DNA from: RH-AL1 sp965277735
Lineage (GTDB): Bacteria; Pseudomonadota; Alphaproteobacteria; Rhizobiales; Beijerinckiaceae
Direction: 5' to 3'
Length of the DNA: 64,000 nucleotides
Assembly (NCBI GenBank): GCA_965277735.1
Contig: CBDIDO010000003.1
Location: 558,001-622,000 of the forward strand
The position numbers and the translations under genes were made by a program. Each line of letters starts with the position of its first letter. Position 1 is the first letter of the stretch. Shown here in pieces: positions 52,567-61,715 of the stretch. Below the pieces are notes generated by a model, which saw only the letters and a list, made by a program, of their open reading frames with translations, was not told the origin of the DNA and searched no databases.

Positions 52567-55221
52567 TTGGTCGCGGGACATCGGCTTTTGCAGACGGCGG
52601 AGGGGCGCCGGCTGCGCGAGATCAACGACGGCGTCGCGTGGCGGCGCTGGGGGCCGTATCTCAGCGAGCGGCAATGGGGCACCGTCCGCGAGGACTATAG
52701 CCACGACGGCAACGCCTGGACTTTCTTTCCGCATTCCCACGCTCTCTCCCGCGCCTACCGCTGGGGCGAGGACGGGCTCGCCGGCTTCTGCGACACCGGC
52801 ATGCGCTGGTGCCTCGGCCTCGCGCTGTGGAACGGCAACGACCCGTTCCTGAAGGAGCGGCTGTTCGGCCTCAGCAACGGCGAGGGCAACCACGGCGAGG
52901 ACGTCAAGGAGGTCTATCACTACGCCGACGCGCTGCCGTCGCACGCCTACAACCGCATGGTCTACCGCTACCCGCACGCGGCGTTCCCCTACGCCGAGCT
53001 CGTCGCGCGCAACCTCGCGCGCAGCCGCCACGAGCCCGAGTTCGAGCTGCCCAACACCGGGATCTTCGAGGATCACGCCTATTTCGACGTGACGGTCGAA
53101 TATTCCAAGGCCGGCCCCGACGACGTGCTGATGCAGATCAGCGTCCGCAACGCCGCGGCGACGCCCGCGACGCTTCACGTCCTGCCGCAGGTCTGGGGCC
53201 GCAACACCTGGTCCTGGAGCCTCGACCCCAGAGCCGAGCGCGCCTGGATCGACCGTGCCGCCGACGACAGCCTCGTCCTGAAGCGGCGCGGGCTGAAGCC
53301 GCGCCGGCTGTCGCTCGACGGCGAAGCGAATTGGCTCTTCACCGAGAACGACACCAACGCGCAGGTGACTTTCGGCACCGCAGGCGAGGGCCCCTTCAAG
53401 GACGGCATCAACGATTACGTCGTGCACGGCCGCACCGACGCGGTCTCGCCGAAGCCGCACGGCAGCAAGGCGGCGGCGCCGCTGCGCTTCGAGCTGCCCG
53501 GCTTCGGCACCGCCTCCGTGCGGCTGCGCCTTCGCATGGCCGAGAACGAGAGCGCGCCGTTCGCCGATTTCGATCACGTCATGGCGACGCGCCGCGCCGA
53601 GGCCGACGAGTTCTATGCGGTGCTCCAGGAAGGCCTTGCGGATGCGGCCGCGCGCGACGTGCAGCGGCAGGCGCTCGCCGGCCTGCTCTGGTCCAAGCAG
53701 GTCTACATCTTCGACGTGCCGGTCTGGCTCGCGGGCGATCCCGGCAATCCGGCGCCGCCGATCGGGCGACGTCGGGGCCGCAACAAGGAATGGCTGCACC
53801 TCAACAATTCCGACGTGATCCTGATGCCGGACAAGTGGGAATACCCCTGGTACGCGGCGTGGGACCTCGCCTTCCATTGCGTCGCCATGGCGCCGATCGA
53901 TCCGGTCTTCGCCAAGGAGCAGCTGATCCTGCTCAACCGCGCCTGGTACATGCACCCGAACGGCCAGCTGCCGGCCTACGAATGGGAGTTCTCCGACGTC
54001 AATCCGCCGGTCCAGGCCTGGGCCGCGTTCCGGGTCTACCAGATCGACCGCGAGCTGACCGGCGTCGCCGACATCCCCTTCCTCGAGCGGATCCTCCACA
54101 AGCTCCTGCTCAATTTCACCTGGTGGGTGAACCGCAAGGATTCGGATGGCCGCAACATTTTTCAGGGTGGCTTTCTCGGGCTCGACAATATCGGCCCGTT
54201 CAATCGCTCCGAGCCGGCGCCGGACGGCGGCATCATCGATCAGGCGGACGGCACCGCCTGGATGGCGATGTATGCCCTCAACCTGTTGCGCATCGCGCTC
54301 GAGGTCGCGGCGGTCAATCCGGTCTACCAGGACATCGCGACCAAGTTCTTCGAGCACTTCCTCACGATTGCCAGCGCCATGGCGCATGCCGGCGAGGACG
54401 ATGTCACGCTTTGGGACCAGGCCGACGGCTTCTATTACGACACACTGCGGCTGCCCGGCGGATCGCACGTGCCGCTGCGGCTGCGCTCGATGGTCGGACT
54501 GATCCCGATCTTCGCGGTGGAGGTTTTGGACGAAAGCATTTTCGAGAAGCTGCCCGATTTCACCAAGCGGCTGCGCTGGTTCCTGGAGAACCGTCCCAAG
54601 ATGGCGGCGCTCGTCTCGCGCTGGAACGAGCGCGGCATGGGCGAGCGCCATCTCCTCTCCGTGCTGCGTGGGCACCGTCTGAAACGCCTCCTGCGCCGCA
54701 TGCTCGACGAGACCGAGTTTTTATCCGACCACGGTGTGCGCTCGCTGTCGAAGGCGCATGCGGCCGATCCCTACAGGCTCTATCGCAACGGCGCCGTCTA
54801 CGAGGTCGAGTACACGCCGGGCGAATCGACGAGCGGTCTGTTCGGCGGCAATTCGAACTGGCGCGGCCCGGTGTGGATGCCGCTCAACTATCTGCTGATC
54901 GACGCGCTGCGAAAATACCATTCGTATTTCGGGCCGGAGTTCAAGGTGGCGTGCCCGGTGGGGTCGCAAACCATGCTCGATCTCGCCGAGGTCGCCGACG
55001 AGCTCGCGCGACGGCTCGCCACGCTGTTCCTGCCCGGCGCCGATGGCGTGGCGCCGGCCTTGAGGCGCGCCGGCGAGGGCCACGGGATGGTGGAGGGTCA
55101 CCTGCTGTTCCACGAGTTCTTCCACGGCGACACCGGCGAGGGCCTCGGCTCCTCGCATCAGACGGGGTGGACGGCGCTGGTAGCGGACCTGCTTCCCCGC
55201 CGTCATTCCGGGGCGGCGTAG
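52567..55221 (+). CDS. GH63-like glucosidase
   Basis: This roughly 884-residue protein resembles the cytosolic bacterial glucosidase family related to GH63 (mannosylglycerate hydrolase-like). The N-terminal part has WRRWGPYLSERQWGTVREDY, GNAWTFFPHSHALSRAYRWG and LFGLSNGEGNHGEDVKEVYH; the barrel contains EYPWYAAWDLAFHCVAMAPI and NWRGPVWMPLNYLLIDAL. No signal peptide is seen. TTG 52567 with GGGAG upstream was chosen; the frame is open to 52498 within the palindromic repeat. Its C-terminal codons lie in another palindromic repeat. Confidence 0.85.
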   Translation: MVAGHRLLQTAEGRRLREINDGVAWRRWGPYLSERQWGTVREDYSHDGNAWTFFPHSHALSRAYRWGEDGLAGFCDTGMRWCLGLALWNGNDPFLKERLFGLSNGEGNHGEDVKEVYHYADALPSHAYNRMVYRYPHAAFPYAELVARNLARSRHEPEFELPNTGIFEDHAYFDVTVEYSKAGPDDVLMQISVRNAAATPATLHVLPQVWGRNTWSWSLDPRAERAWIDRAADDSLVLKRRGLKPRRLSLDGEANWLFTENDTNAQVTFGTAGEGPFKDGINDYVVHGRTDAVSPKPHGSKAAAPLRFELPGFGTASVRLRLRMAENESAPFADFDHVMATRRAEADEFYAVLQEGLADAAARDVQRQALAGLLWSKQVYIFDVPVWLAGDPGNPAPPIGRRRGRNKEWLHLNNSDVILMPDKWEYPWYAAWDLAFHCVAMAPIDPVFAKEQLILLNRAWYMHPNGQLPAYEWEFSDVNPPVQAWAAFRVYQIDRELTGVADIPFLERILHKLLLNFTWWVNRKDSDGRNIFQGGFLGLDNIGPFNRSEPAPDGGIIDQADGTAWMAMYALNLLRIALEVAAVNPVYQDIATKFFEHFLTIASAMAHAGEDDVTLWDQADGFYYDTLRLPGGSHVPLRLRSMVGLIPIFAVEVLDESIFEKLPDFTKRLRWFLENRPKMAALVSRWNERGMGERHLLSVLRGHRLKRLLRRMLDETEFLSDHGVRSLSKAHAADPYRLYRNGAVYEVEYTPGESTSGLFGGNSNWRGPVWMPLNYLLIDALRKYHSYFGPEFKVACPVGSQTMLDLAEVADELARRLATLFLPGADGVAPALRRAGEGHGMVEGHLLFHEFFHGDTGEGLGSSHQTGWTALVADLLPRRHSGAA

Positions 55222-55236
55222 CCGAAACCGGAATGA
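55203..55236. repeat. TCATTCCG palindromic repeat containing the glucosidase stop
   Basis: TCATTCCG (55203-55210) and CGGAATGA (55229-55236) are exact inverted arms of the common Rhizobiales CATTCCGG-type repeat. The glucosidase stop at 55219-55221 is in its loop, so the last residues (RRHSGAA) come from the repeat. Confidence 0.65.
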
Positions 55237-55238
55237 TG

Positions 55239-55349
55239 TCGCGGTACGCTGTCAAAGGCCCGCTTTGGGATCGCGGTACCGCGACACGGCTCCAATTCGG
55301 GGTCGGGGTACCGCGACTTTGCCGCAGTCCGGTGTCGACGTTCCCCGAC
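55239..55349. repeat. 32-bp-period tandem array of near-palindromic TCGCGGTACCGCGA sites
   Basis: Units start at 55239, 55271 and 55303, with a degraded fourth at 55335. Each begins with a version of TCGCGGTACCGCGAC (exact at 55271-55285) followed by about 17 variable bases. The array fills the space between the convergent glucosidase and prs genes. Three helical turns separate the cores, so all face the same side. Confidence 0.7.
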
Positions 55350-55353
55350 AAAA

Positions 55354-56286
55354 TCAGTCGAACAGGCTCGACACGCTCTCTTCCTTGGCTGTCCGGGCGA
55401 TGGCCTCGCCGATCAGCGGGGCGATCGAGATGACTCGGATATTGCGCGACACGCGCACGGCCTCGGTCGGCAGGATCGTGTCGGTCAGCACCAGCTCCTT
55501 CAGGTGCGAGGCGGAGATGCGGGCCACCGCGCCGCCCGAGAGCACGCCGTGCGTGATGTAGGCCGACACCTCCTTGGCGCCATTTGCGAGCAGGGCGTCG
55601 GCCGCATTGCACAACGTGCCGCCCGAATCGACGATGTCGTCGACGAGGATGCAGGACCGCCCGCGTACGTCGCCGATGATGTTCATCACCTCGGATTCGC
55701 CGGCCCGCTCGCGGCGCTTGTCGACAATCGCCAGCGGCGCGTCGATCCGCTTGGCGAGCGCCCGGGCGCGCACCACGCCGCCGACGTCGGGCGACACGAC
55801 CATCACGTCGGAGAGGTTCATCCGCTCCTTGATGTCGCGCACCATCACCGGGGCGGAGAAGAGGTTGTCGGTCGGGATGTCGAAAAAGCCCTGGATCTGG
55901 CCGGCATGCAGGTCGACCGTCAGCACGCGGTCGGCGCCGGCGTGGGTGATGAGGTTGGCGACCAGCTTGGCCGAGATCGGCGTGCGCGGGCCGGCCTTCC
56001 GGTCCTGCCGGGCGTAGCCGAAATAAGGGATCACGGCGGTGATGCGGCGTGCCGACGAGCGGCGGCACGCGTCCGTCATGATCAAGATCTCCATCAGATG
56101 GTCGTTCGCCGGAAACGACGTCGATTGGATGATGAAGGTGTCCTGCCCGCGGACGTTTTCCTGGATCTCGACGAAGACTTCCATGTCGGCGAAGCGCCGC
56201 ACCTGGCATTTCGTCAGCGGGACCCGCAGGTAGGCGGCGATCGCCTCCGTCAGGGCACGATTGGAATTACCCGCCAGAATTTTCAT
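55354..56286 (-). CDS. prs: Ribose-phosphate pyrophosphokinase
   Basis: This 310-residue class I enzyme makes PRPP from ribose 5-phosphate and ATP for nucleotide, His and Trp synthesis. The start MKILAGNSNRALTEAIAAYL, the ATP loop RFADMEVFVEIQENVRG, the flexible YFGYARQDRK region, DLHAGQIQGFFDIPTDNL and the PRPP-binding CILVDDIVDSGGT are intact. It is a full-length single gene. The repeat array at 55239 lies just beyond its stop. Confidence 0.97.
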   Translation of the reverse strand: MKILAGNSNRALTEAIAAYLRVPLTKCQVRRFADMEVFVEIQENVRGQDTFIIQSTSFPANDHLMEILIMTDACRRSSARRITAVIPYFGYARQDRKAGPRTPISAKLVANLITHAGADRVLTVDLHAGQIQGFFDIPTDNLFSAPVMVRDIKERMNLSDVMVVSPDVGGVVRARALAKRIDAPLAIVDKRRERAGESEVMNIIGDVRGRSCILVDDIVDSGGTLCNAADALLANGAKEVSAYITHGVLSGGAVARISASHLKELVLTDTILPTEAVRVSRNIRVISIAPLIGEAIARTAKEESVSSLFD

Positions 56287-56403
56287 ACCGGGCTCTTCAT
56301 ACCGTCATGCCACTGACACCCGAGGGTCTACAGCGCCGCTCTTAGCAGCCGCACAACGCGTAAACAACGCCGGAGGAGGGCGCCCGCGTCGAAGGTTACC
56401 GGA

Positions 56404-56428
56404 CGGGCCCGCGTCGGCCGCGGGCCCG
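56404..56428 (-). terminator. Hairpin downstream of the DUF2147 gene
   Basis: A 10-bp GC-only stem (CGGGCCCGCG / CGCGGGCCCG) with a 5-nt loop lies just past the DUF2147 stop. No long T-run follows, so termination may be partly Rho-dependent. Confidence 0.55.
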
Positions 56429-56435
56429 GTCGCCA

Positions 56436-56852
56436 TCAGCGCGCGCGCGTCCAGTTCTGCGAGCCGCACGGGCCGCCGCCGGGGACGCAGCCCTCGACCT
56501 GCAGCGAGCCCGGCGAGGTCAGCGTGATCTTGCCGGAATACATCTGGCCGTCCTCGGAATTGTAGGTCTGGCCCGACCACGAGTTCGGCCCCGACGGACG
56601 CATGCCGAAGAACACCTCGATGCCGATGACCGAGCGGTTGCGCTTGCCCGGGTCCGGGTTGCGGTAGTCCTTGCCCGGCTGACCCTTGGCGACGAAGCCG
56701 CAATAGCCGCCGCCGCACTTCGAGATGCGGACAACCGCGGTGTGATCCTCGACGAGCCATTCGCCGGAGGGGCCGGCGCCGGCGGCGGCGAAACCCGGTC
56801 CAGCGGCCATGAGCAGCAAGCCCGCGGCGCCAACGATCGAAGAAATCCTCAT
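56436..56852 (-). CDS. DUF2147 secreted protein
   Basis: This 138-residue protein has a signal peptide (VGAAGLLLMAAGPGFAAA) and the DUF2147 barrel: GEWLVEDHTAVVRISKCGGG, YCGFVAKGQPGKDYRNPDPG and LTSPGSLQVEGCVPGG. Two pairs of Cys may form disulfides. AAGGA precedes the ATG. The family is often exported and of unknown function. It is divergent from uvrC. Confidence 0.87.
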   Translation of the reverse strand: MRISSIVGAAGLLLMAAGPGFAAAGAGPSGEWLVEDHTAVVRISKCGGGYCGFVAKGQPGKDYRNPDPGKRNRSVIGIEVFFGMRPSGPNSWSGQTYNSEDGQMYSGKITLTSPGSLQVEGCVPGGGPCGSQNWTRAR

Positions 56853-57135
56853 CTTGCGTCCTTGTCTGGCGCGCACCGCATCGCGCAAATAAACGGTGGA
56901 CCGGCTCAGCCGGGGCCTGCTCGACCATCCCTCCGACGGGCGATCGACTCGAATCAGGAGTGGCCCCAACGTGACGGGGACGCTCGATCCAGTCGTTTTG
57001 GGGATGGACTGGTGCCGCGTCAATGCGCCGGGGCCGCGATTCGGTTCGTTGCCGCGCCGACATTCCGCGCTTTCGTACCCCGATCCGGCGGTCTTGTGTC
57101 TTTTCAGCCGCAGCCGCACCCCCTAAGTCTCCGTC

Positions 57136-59412
57136 ATGCAAGCCAATGGGTCCAGCGATACGCCGATCGTCCCGGAGGACGGCTGGTCGGACGACGAGGC
57201 ATTGCCCGAGACCGACGTCCAAACCATCGACGTTCAAAGCCTCGACCTGGATGCCGAAGCGCCGCCGATCGAGGCGACGGACGAGGACGATGCGGCGCCG
57301 GCGTCGGTCAAAGCTGGCGCCGCGGTCATTCGCGGCTACTGGAAGCACGCGCCCAAGGGGCCCGGCGTCTACCGGATGATCGGCGCCGACCACGAGGTGC
57401 TCTACGTCGGCAAGGCGAAGAGCGTGCGCAAGCGCATCGCCAGCTACATGCGGCCGGCCGGGCACACCAACCGCATCGCCCGGATGATCGCGCTCACCGC
57501 CTCGATGGTCTTTCTCTCGACGGCGACCGAGACCGAGGCGCTGCTGCTCGAAACGAACCTCATCAAGCAGCTGAAGCCGCGCTTCAACGTGCTGATGCGC
57601 GACGACAAGTCGTTTCCCTACATCCTCGTCACCGGCGACCACGCGGCGCCGCAGATTACCAAGCACCGCGGCGCGCGCACTCGGAAGGGCGATTATTACG
57701 GGCCGTTCGCCTCGGTCTGGGCGGTCAACCGCACCCTGAACGCCCTGGAGCGCGCGTTCCTTCTGCGCTCGTGCACGGATTCCTTCTACGAGAACCGCAC
57801 GCGCCCCTGCCTGCTCTACCAGATCAAGCGCTGCTCGGGCCCTTGCACGGGCGAGATCGGCCACGAGGACTACGCCGAGCTGGTCAAGGAGGCGCGCGGC
57901 TTCCTCTCCGGCAAGAGCCGCACGGTGCGCGACATGATGGCGGCCGAGATGGCCAAGGCCTCGGAGGCGCTCGAGTTCGAGCGCGCAGCCCGGTTGCGCG
58001 ACCGCGTCGCCGCGCTGTCGGCGATCCAGGGCCAGCAGGGCATCAACCCGCGCAACACCGAGGAGGCCGACGTCTTCGCGATCATCGAGCAGGGCGGCCA
58101 GTTCTGCATCGAGGTGTTCTTCTTCCGCACCTACCAGAACTGGGGCAACCGCGCCTACTACCCCAAGGCCGACCGCTCGCTGACGCCGTCTGAGGTGCTG
58201 GAAGCGTTCCTGGCGCAGTTCTACGACGGCCGGCCGCCGGCGCGGCTCGTCCTGCTCTCGGAGCAAATCGAGAACCGCGAGCTGCTCGAGGAGGCGTTCC
58301 AGCAGACCTTCGGCACCCGTGTCGAGATCTCGACGCCGCAACGCGGCGAGAAGCGCGACCTCGTCCAGGCGGCGCTGCACAACGCCAAGCAGACGCTCGG
58401 CCAGAAGATGGCCGAGACGGCCTCGCAGGAGAAGCTGCTCGCGGCCGTCGCCGAGGCGTTCGGGCTCGAGCGCAAGCTGCGCCGCGTCGAGGTCTACGAC
58501 AACTCGCACATCATGGGGCAGAACGCCGTCGGCGGCATGGTCGTCGCGGGCACCGCCGGCTTCATGAAGATGCACTACCGCACCTTCAACATCCGCGGCG
58601 AGGACCTAACCCCTGGCGACGATTTCGGCATGATGCGCGAGGTGCTGCGTCGCCGCTTCACACGCCTCGCCAAGGAGGCACCCGCGGACTCCCTTCTCCC
58701 CTCGCGGGAGAAGGTGCCGGCGCAGCCGGCGGATGAGGGGGCGGTGCCGGATGAGGTTCATGACGAGGCAGCCGCCTTTTCCGGCGACGACCCCTCATCC
58801 GCCCTTCGGGCACCTTCTCCCGCAAGGGGAGAAGGCAGCTACCAGGGCATCACCGGCCCGGTCACCTCGATGAAGGAGCGCCGCGTCGCCGAAGGTCCGC
58901 CGCCGCCGGTCGCCACCACGGCGGCCACGCAGGCCGACGACAGCGAGGTGTTCCCGCAGCGCCCAGACCTGATCCTCATCGATGGCGGTCTCGGCCAGTA
59001 CAACGCGACGCGCCAGATCCTGGCCGAGCTTGGCGTCACCGATGTCGCGGTGGTGGCCATCGCCAAGGGCCGCGATCGCGACGCCGGCCGCGAGATGTTC
59101 TTCGTCGAGGGCCGCGAGCCGTTCCGGCTGCCGCCGCGCGACGCAGCCCTCTATTTCGTGCAGCGGCTGCGCGACGAGGCGCATCGCTTCGCGATCGGCG
59201 CGCACCGCGCCCGGCGCAAGAAGGACTTTACCAAGAGCCCGCTCGACGAGATCGCCGGCATCGGCCCGGCGCGCAAGCGCGCGCTGCTCAGCGCCTTCGG
59301 CACCGCCAAGGCGCTGTCGCGGGCGGCGCTCGCGGATCTGGAAAAGGTGCCGGGCATCAACGCCGGCACGGCCAAGCTGGTCTATGATTTCTTCCACGAA
59401 CGGAGCGGGTGA
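57136..59412 (+). CDS. uvrC: Excinuclease ABC subunit C, with in-frame palindromic insert
   Basis: UvrC makes the dual incisions in nucleotide excision repair. This 758-residue protein has an acidic N-terminal extension (~60 residues), the GIY-YIG domain (GPGVYRMIGADHEVLYVGKA), UVR motif (AEMAKASEALEFERAARLRD), the RNase H-like domain (YDNSHIMGQNAVGGMVV, DLILIDGGLGQYNA) and terminal helix-hairpin-helix (EIAGIGPARKRALLSAFG). Between RRRFTRLAKEAP and FPQRPDLILIDGG an extra ~80 residues are encoded largely by a large palindromic repeat (58692-58835). The reading frame is kept, so it is probably functional. Confidence 0.95.
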   Translation: MQANGSSDTPIVPEDGWSDDEALPETDVQTIDVQSLDLDAEAPPIEATDEDDAAPASVKAGAAVIRGYWKHAPKGPGVYRMIGADHEVLYVGKAKSVRKRIASYMRPAGHTNRIARMIALTASMVFLSTATETEALLLETNLIKQLKPRFNVLMRDDKSFPYILVTGDHAAPQITKHRGARTRKGDYYGPFASVWAVNRTLNALERAFLLRSCTDSFYENRTRPCLLYQIKRCSGPCTGEIGHEDYAELVKEARGFLSGKSRTVRDMMAAEMAKASEALEFERAARLRDRVAALSAIQGQQGINPRNTEEADVFAIIEQGGQFCIEVFFFRTYQNWGNRAYYPKADRSLTPSEVLEAFLAQFYDGRPPARLVLLSEQIENRELLEEAFQQTFGTRVEISTPQRGEKRDLVQAALHNAKQTLGQKMAETASQEKLLAAVAEAFGLERKLRRVEVYDNSHIMGQNAVGGMVVAGTAGFMKMHYRTFNIRGEDLTPGDDFGMMREVLRRRFTRLAKEAPADSLLPSREKVPAQPADEGAVPDEVHDEAAAFSGDDPSSALRAPSPARGEGSYQGITGPVTSMKERRVAEGPPPPVATTAATQADDSEVFPQRPDLILIDGGLGQYNATRQILAELGVTDVAVVAIAKGRDRDAGREMFFVEGREPFRLPPRDAALYFVQRLRDEAHRFAIGAHRARRKKDFTKSPLDEIAGIGPARKRALLSAFGTAKALSRAALADLEKVPGINAGTAKLVYDFFHERSG
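58692..58835. repeat. Large inverted palindromic element inside uvrC coding sequence
   Basis: The left unit (58692-58740) and right unit (58791-58835) are near-exact inverted copies: 27 nt match with one mismatch, then a variable linker, then GGCGGATGAGGGG matching its complement CCCCTCATCCGCC. Each unit starts with the CCTTCTCCC-type hairpin. The pair is translated in frame as SLLPSREKVPAQPADEG and DPSSALRAPSPARGEG. Confidence 0.85.
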
Positions 59413-60093
59413 ATGACCGAGATGCTCTTCAACGGGCGGGGCTTCGGGGCGCTCCTCTTCGACATGGACGGCACGCTGATCTCCTCGACGGCCTCGGCCG
59501 AGCGTGTGTGGGCCGCCTGGGCCCGGCGGCACGGGATCGACGTCGAAGCCTTCCTGCCGACGATCCACGGCGTACGCTCCGTCGAGACGATCCGCCGCCA
59601 GAACATCCCGGGGGTCGACCCCGAGCGCGAGGCCGCCGTGATCACCGAGCTGGAAATCGCCGACGTCGAGGACATCGTGCCGATCCCTGGCGCGGCGCGG
59701 TTTCTCGCGTCGCTGCCGGAGGGCCGCTGGGCGATCGTCACCTCCGCCCCGCGGGACCTCGCGAAGGCCCGGCTCGCCGCCGCGGGCATGCCGATGCCGA
59801 AGTTCATCGTGACGGCCGAAGACGTCGTCGACGGCAAGCCGAACCCGGCCTGCTTCCGCCTCGGGGCAGAACGCCTGGGGGCGGACCCCGCCGCCTGCCT
59901 CGTCTTCGAGGACGCCGAGGCGGGCCTCCTGGCGGCCGAGGCGGCGGCCGCCGAAGCCGTCGTCGTCGGCAGCCACGGCGGCGCTCCGGCGGGCCGCCAC
60001 CCCATCGTCGCCAGTTTCGAGGAACTCGCAGCCGTGATTGGCCGCGACGGCCGGATCAGCGTGTCGCGAGACGCCGCCACACGTCGCGCGTGA
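59413..60093 (+). CDS. HAD-superfamily phosphatase
   Basis: This 226-residue protein has motif I (LLFDMDGTLISSTAS), a helical cap (VWAAWARRHGIDVEAFLPTI), the motif II region (WAIVTSAPRDLAKARL) and motif IV (CLVFEDAEAGLLAAEAAAAE), as in sugar-phosphate phosphatases of the GPP/YfbT type. It starts right after the uvrC stop, so probably co-transcribed. It overlaps the flippase 3' end. The substrate is unknown. Confidence 0.9.
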   Translation: MTEMLFNGRGFGALLFDMDGTLISSTASAERVWAAWARRHGIDVEAFLPTIHGVRSVETIRRQNIPGVDPEREAAVITELEIADVEDIVPIPGAARFLASLPEGRWAIVTSAPRDLAKARLAAAGMPMPKFIVTAEDVVDGKPNPACFRLGAERLGADPAACLVFEDAEAGLLAAEAAAAEAVVVGSHGGAPAGRHPIVASFEELAAVIGRDGRISVSRDAATRRA

Positions 60094-61495
60094 CGACCGG
60101 GAACAGCACGAGGATCGTCGCGGCATAGACTGCCGCGCCGACGCCGGTGACCAGCGCGATGCGGGCGATGGCGCCGCCGGTCAGCGCACTGCCATGCGGC
60201 AGCCAGCGGATCACGAGCGCCATGATGGCGACGGCCGCCGCAACGAGCCCGGCGTCGAGCAGCGGCAGCCGCAGCCCGGCGTCGAGCCGCGCGACGGCGA
60301 AGCTCGCCACCATCGTCAGCGCGTAGCCGGCGGCCGAGCCATAGGCCGCGCCGACCGGTCCCCACCACAGAAGGCCGATCCAGCATCCAATGACGACGGC
60401 CAGGCTTTCGACGATCGTCATGAAGGACACCATCGTCGTGCGCTCGATGAGGACGAAGACCTGATCGGCGACATGCGTGCGGATGTTGCGGCAGAGGCCC
60501 GCGATGAGGCCGGCCGGGAGGACGGCGATCGTCATCGCGCGGAACGGCGCGGCGACGAGGAGGGGCACCAGCGCATCCTGCAGCAGGTAGAGCCCGACGG
60601 CGGCGGGCAAGGCGAGGCCGAACATCAGCAGCCCGTTCATGGTGATCTCGCGATAGGCCTCGCGGCGCGAGCCGAGCCGGAAGCGCTCGACGGCGATCGG
60701 GAAGGCGGCGACCGTCACGAACATCGCCGCCGTCGCGGTGATGCGCTGGCCGAGCGCCCAGCCGACCGCGATGAGCCCCATCGCCTCGGGCCCCAACCGG
60801 TGATCGACGAGGATGCGGATCGCGTTGGTGCCGAACCAGGCCGCGACACCGGCCACGATCAGCGGCAGGCCGAAGCCGAACGCCTGACGCATCAGCGCGC
60901 GATCCGGCATCCGTAGGACGAGGCGCATGTTCTGGCGGGCGATCAGCCAGGCGAGCACCGCGGATTGCGCGATGCCGTAGCCGGTCAGCGCCGCCTCGGG
61001 CGTCGGCGTGACGAAGGCGACGGCGAGGAAGGCAAGGACGAAGCCGGCGACGGGGCCCGTCGACGTCGCGATCGTGTAGTCGAGGATGCGGCTGCGGGCG
61101 CGCGCGCGCTCGGCGAGATGCAGATTGAGGCAGCGGGTGACGGTGTAGAGCACCGTCGCGCCGATGAGCCCCGGGGTCCGGTCGACCGAGATGAACAGCA
61201 GCGCCAGGATCGCGGCGACGATCTGCGGGAAGATGGTCGCGACGAGGATCGGGAACTCGCTCTCGCGGTAGCTGCCGCCGCCCTCCGCCTCGTGGCTCGT
61301 GAAATAGCGGATCGTGTACTGCGAGAACCAGGACAGGCAGAGCAGGAAGACGAAGTCCTGGCTCGCCATGATGTAGGTGAGCACGCCGTACGGGCTCGGC
61401 GCCATCCAGTGCGTGAACACGAGGATCGCCGCGAATTGAGCGAGCGGTCCGATGACCTGCGCCGGCATGTAGAGGATGGTGTGTCGGATCAGCAT
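60056..61495 (-). CDS. Polysaccharide flippase-like membrane protein (MOP superfamily)
   Basis: This 479-residue protein has about 12-14 helices (for example AAILVFTHWMAPSPYGVLTY, VAGFVLAFLAVAFV and GLIAVGWALGQRITATAAMF) arranged as in Wzx-like flippases for lipid-linked sugars. A few charged residues (Arg, Asp) fall between helices. It is divergent from the following ACP gene, about 220 bp apart, and may belong to the same surface-glycan pathway. Confidence 0.82.
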   Translation of the reverse strand: MLIRHTILYMPAQVIGPLAQFAAILVFTHWMAPSPYGVLTYIMASQDFVFLLCLSWFSQYTIRYFTSHEAEGGGSYRESEFPILVATIFPQIVAAILALLFISVDRTPGLIGATVLYTVTRCLNLHLAERARARSRILDYTIATSTGPVAGFVLAFLAVAFVTPTPEAALTGYGIAQSAVLAWLIARQNMRLVLRMPDRALMRQAFGFGLPLIVAGVAAWFGTNAIRILVDHRLGPEAMGLIAVGWALGQRITATAAMFVTVAAFPIAVERFRLGSRREAYREITMNGLLMFGLALPAAVGLYLLQDALVPLLVAAPFRAMTIAVLPAGLIAGLCRNIRTHVADQVFVLIERTTMVSFMTIVESLAVVIGCWIGLLWWGPVGAAYGSAAGYALTMVASFAVARLDAGLRLPLLDAGLVAAAVAIMALVIRWLPHGSALTGGAIARIALVTGVGAAVYAATILVLFPVVTRDVWRRLATR

Positions 61496-61715
61496 AGAGC
61501 GGAGCAGACGCCTTTCACGCCGCAGCTTTCTGCCGAGCGGCGGTCGTGGACAGGTTCGGGGACAACCTATCGAAGCGGCAGCACAGAGTCTTCCGGACAG
61601 GCGAAGGCGAGGGTTTTGTGGTGAATACCGGTTCGGGATTCACCCTATTCGGACCCTTCGATGGCCGCACCGGCGAGCGCGGGATAGCCTGGCGCTTCCT
61701 CTGAAAGGGATTGCC

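Noticed and set aside
52279..54675. A 798-codon open frame on the minus strand opposite the glucosidase
   Set aside because: The translation is Arg/Gly/His-rich low-complexity and matches no family; the plus-strand frame is a clear glucosidase. High GC makes such shadows common.
55239..55349. Possible CRISPR array
   Set aside because: The repeat core is only ~15 bp, spacers are ~17 bp and the copies are degenerate; no cas genes are near.
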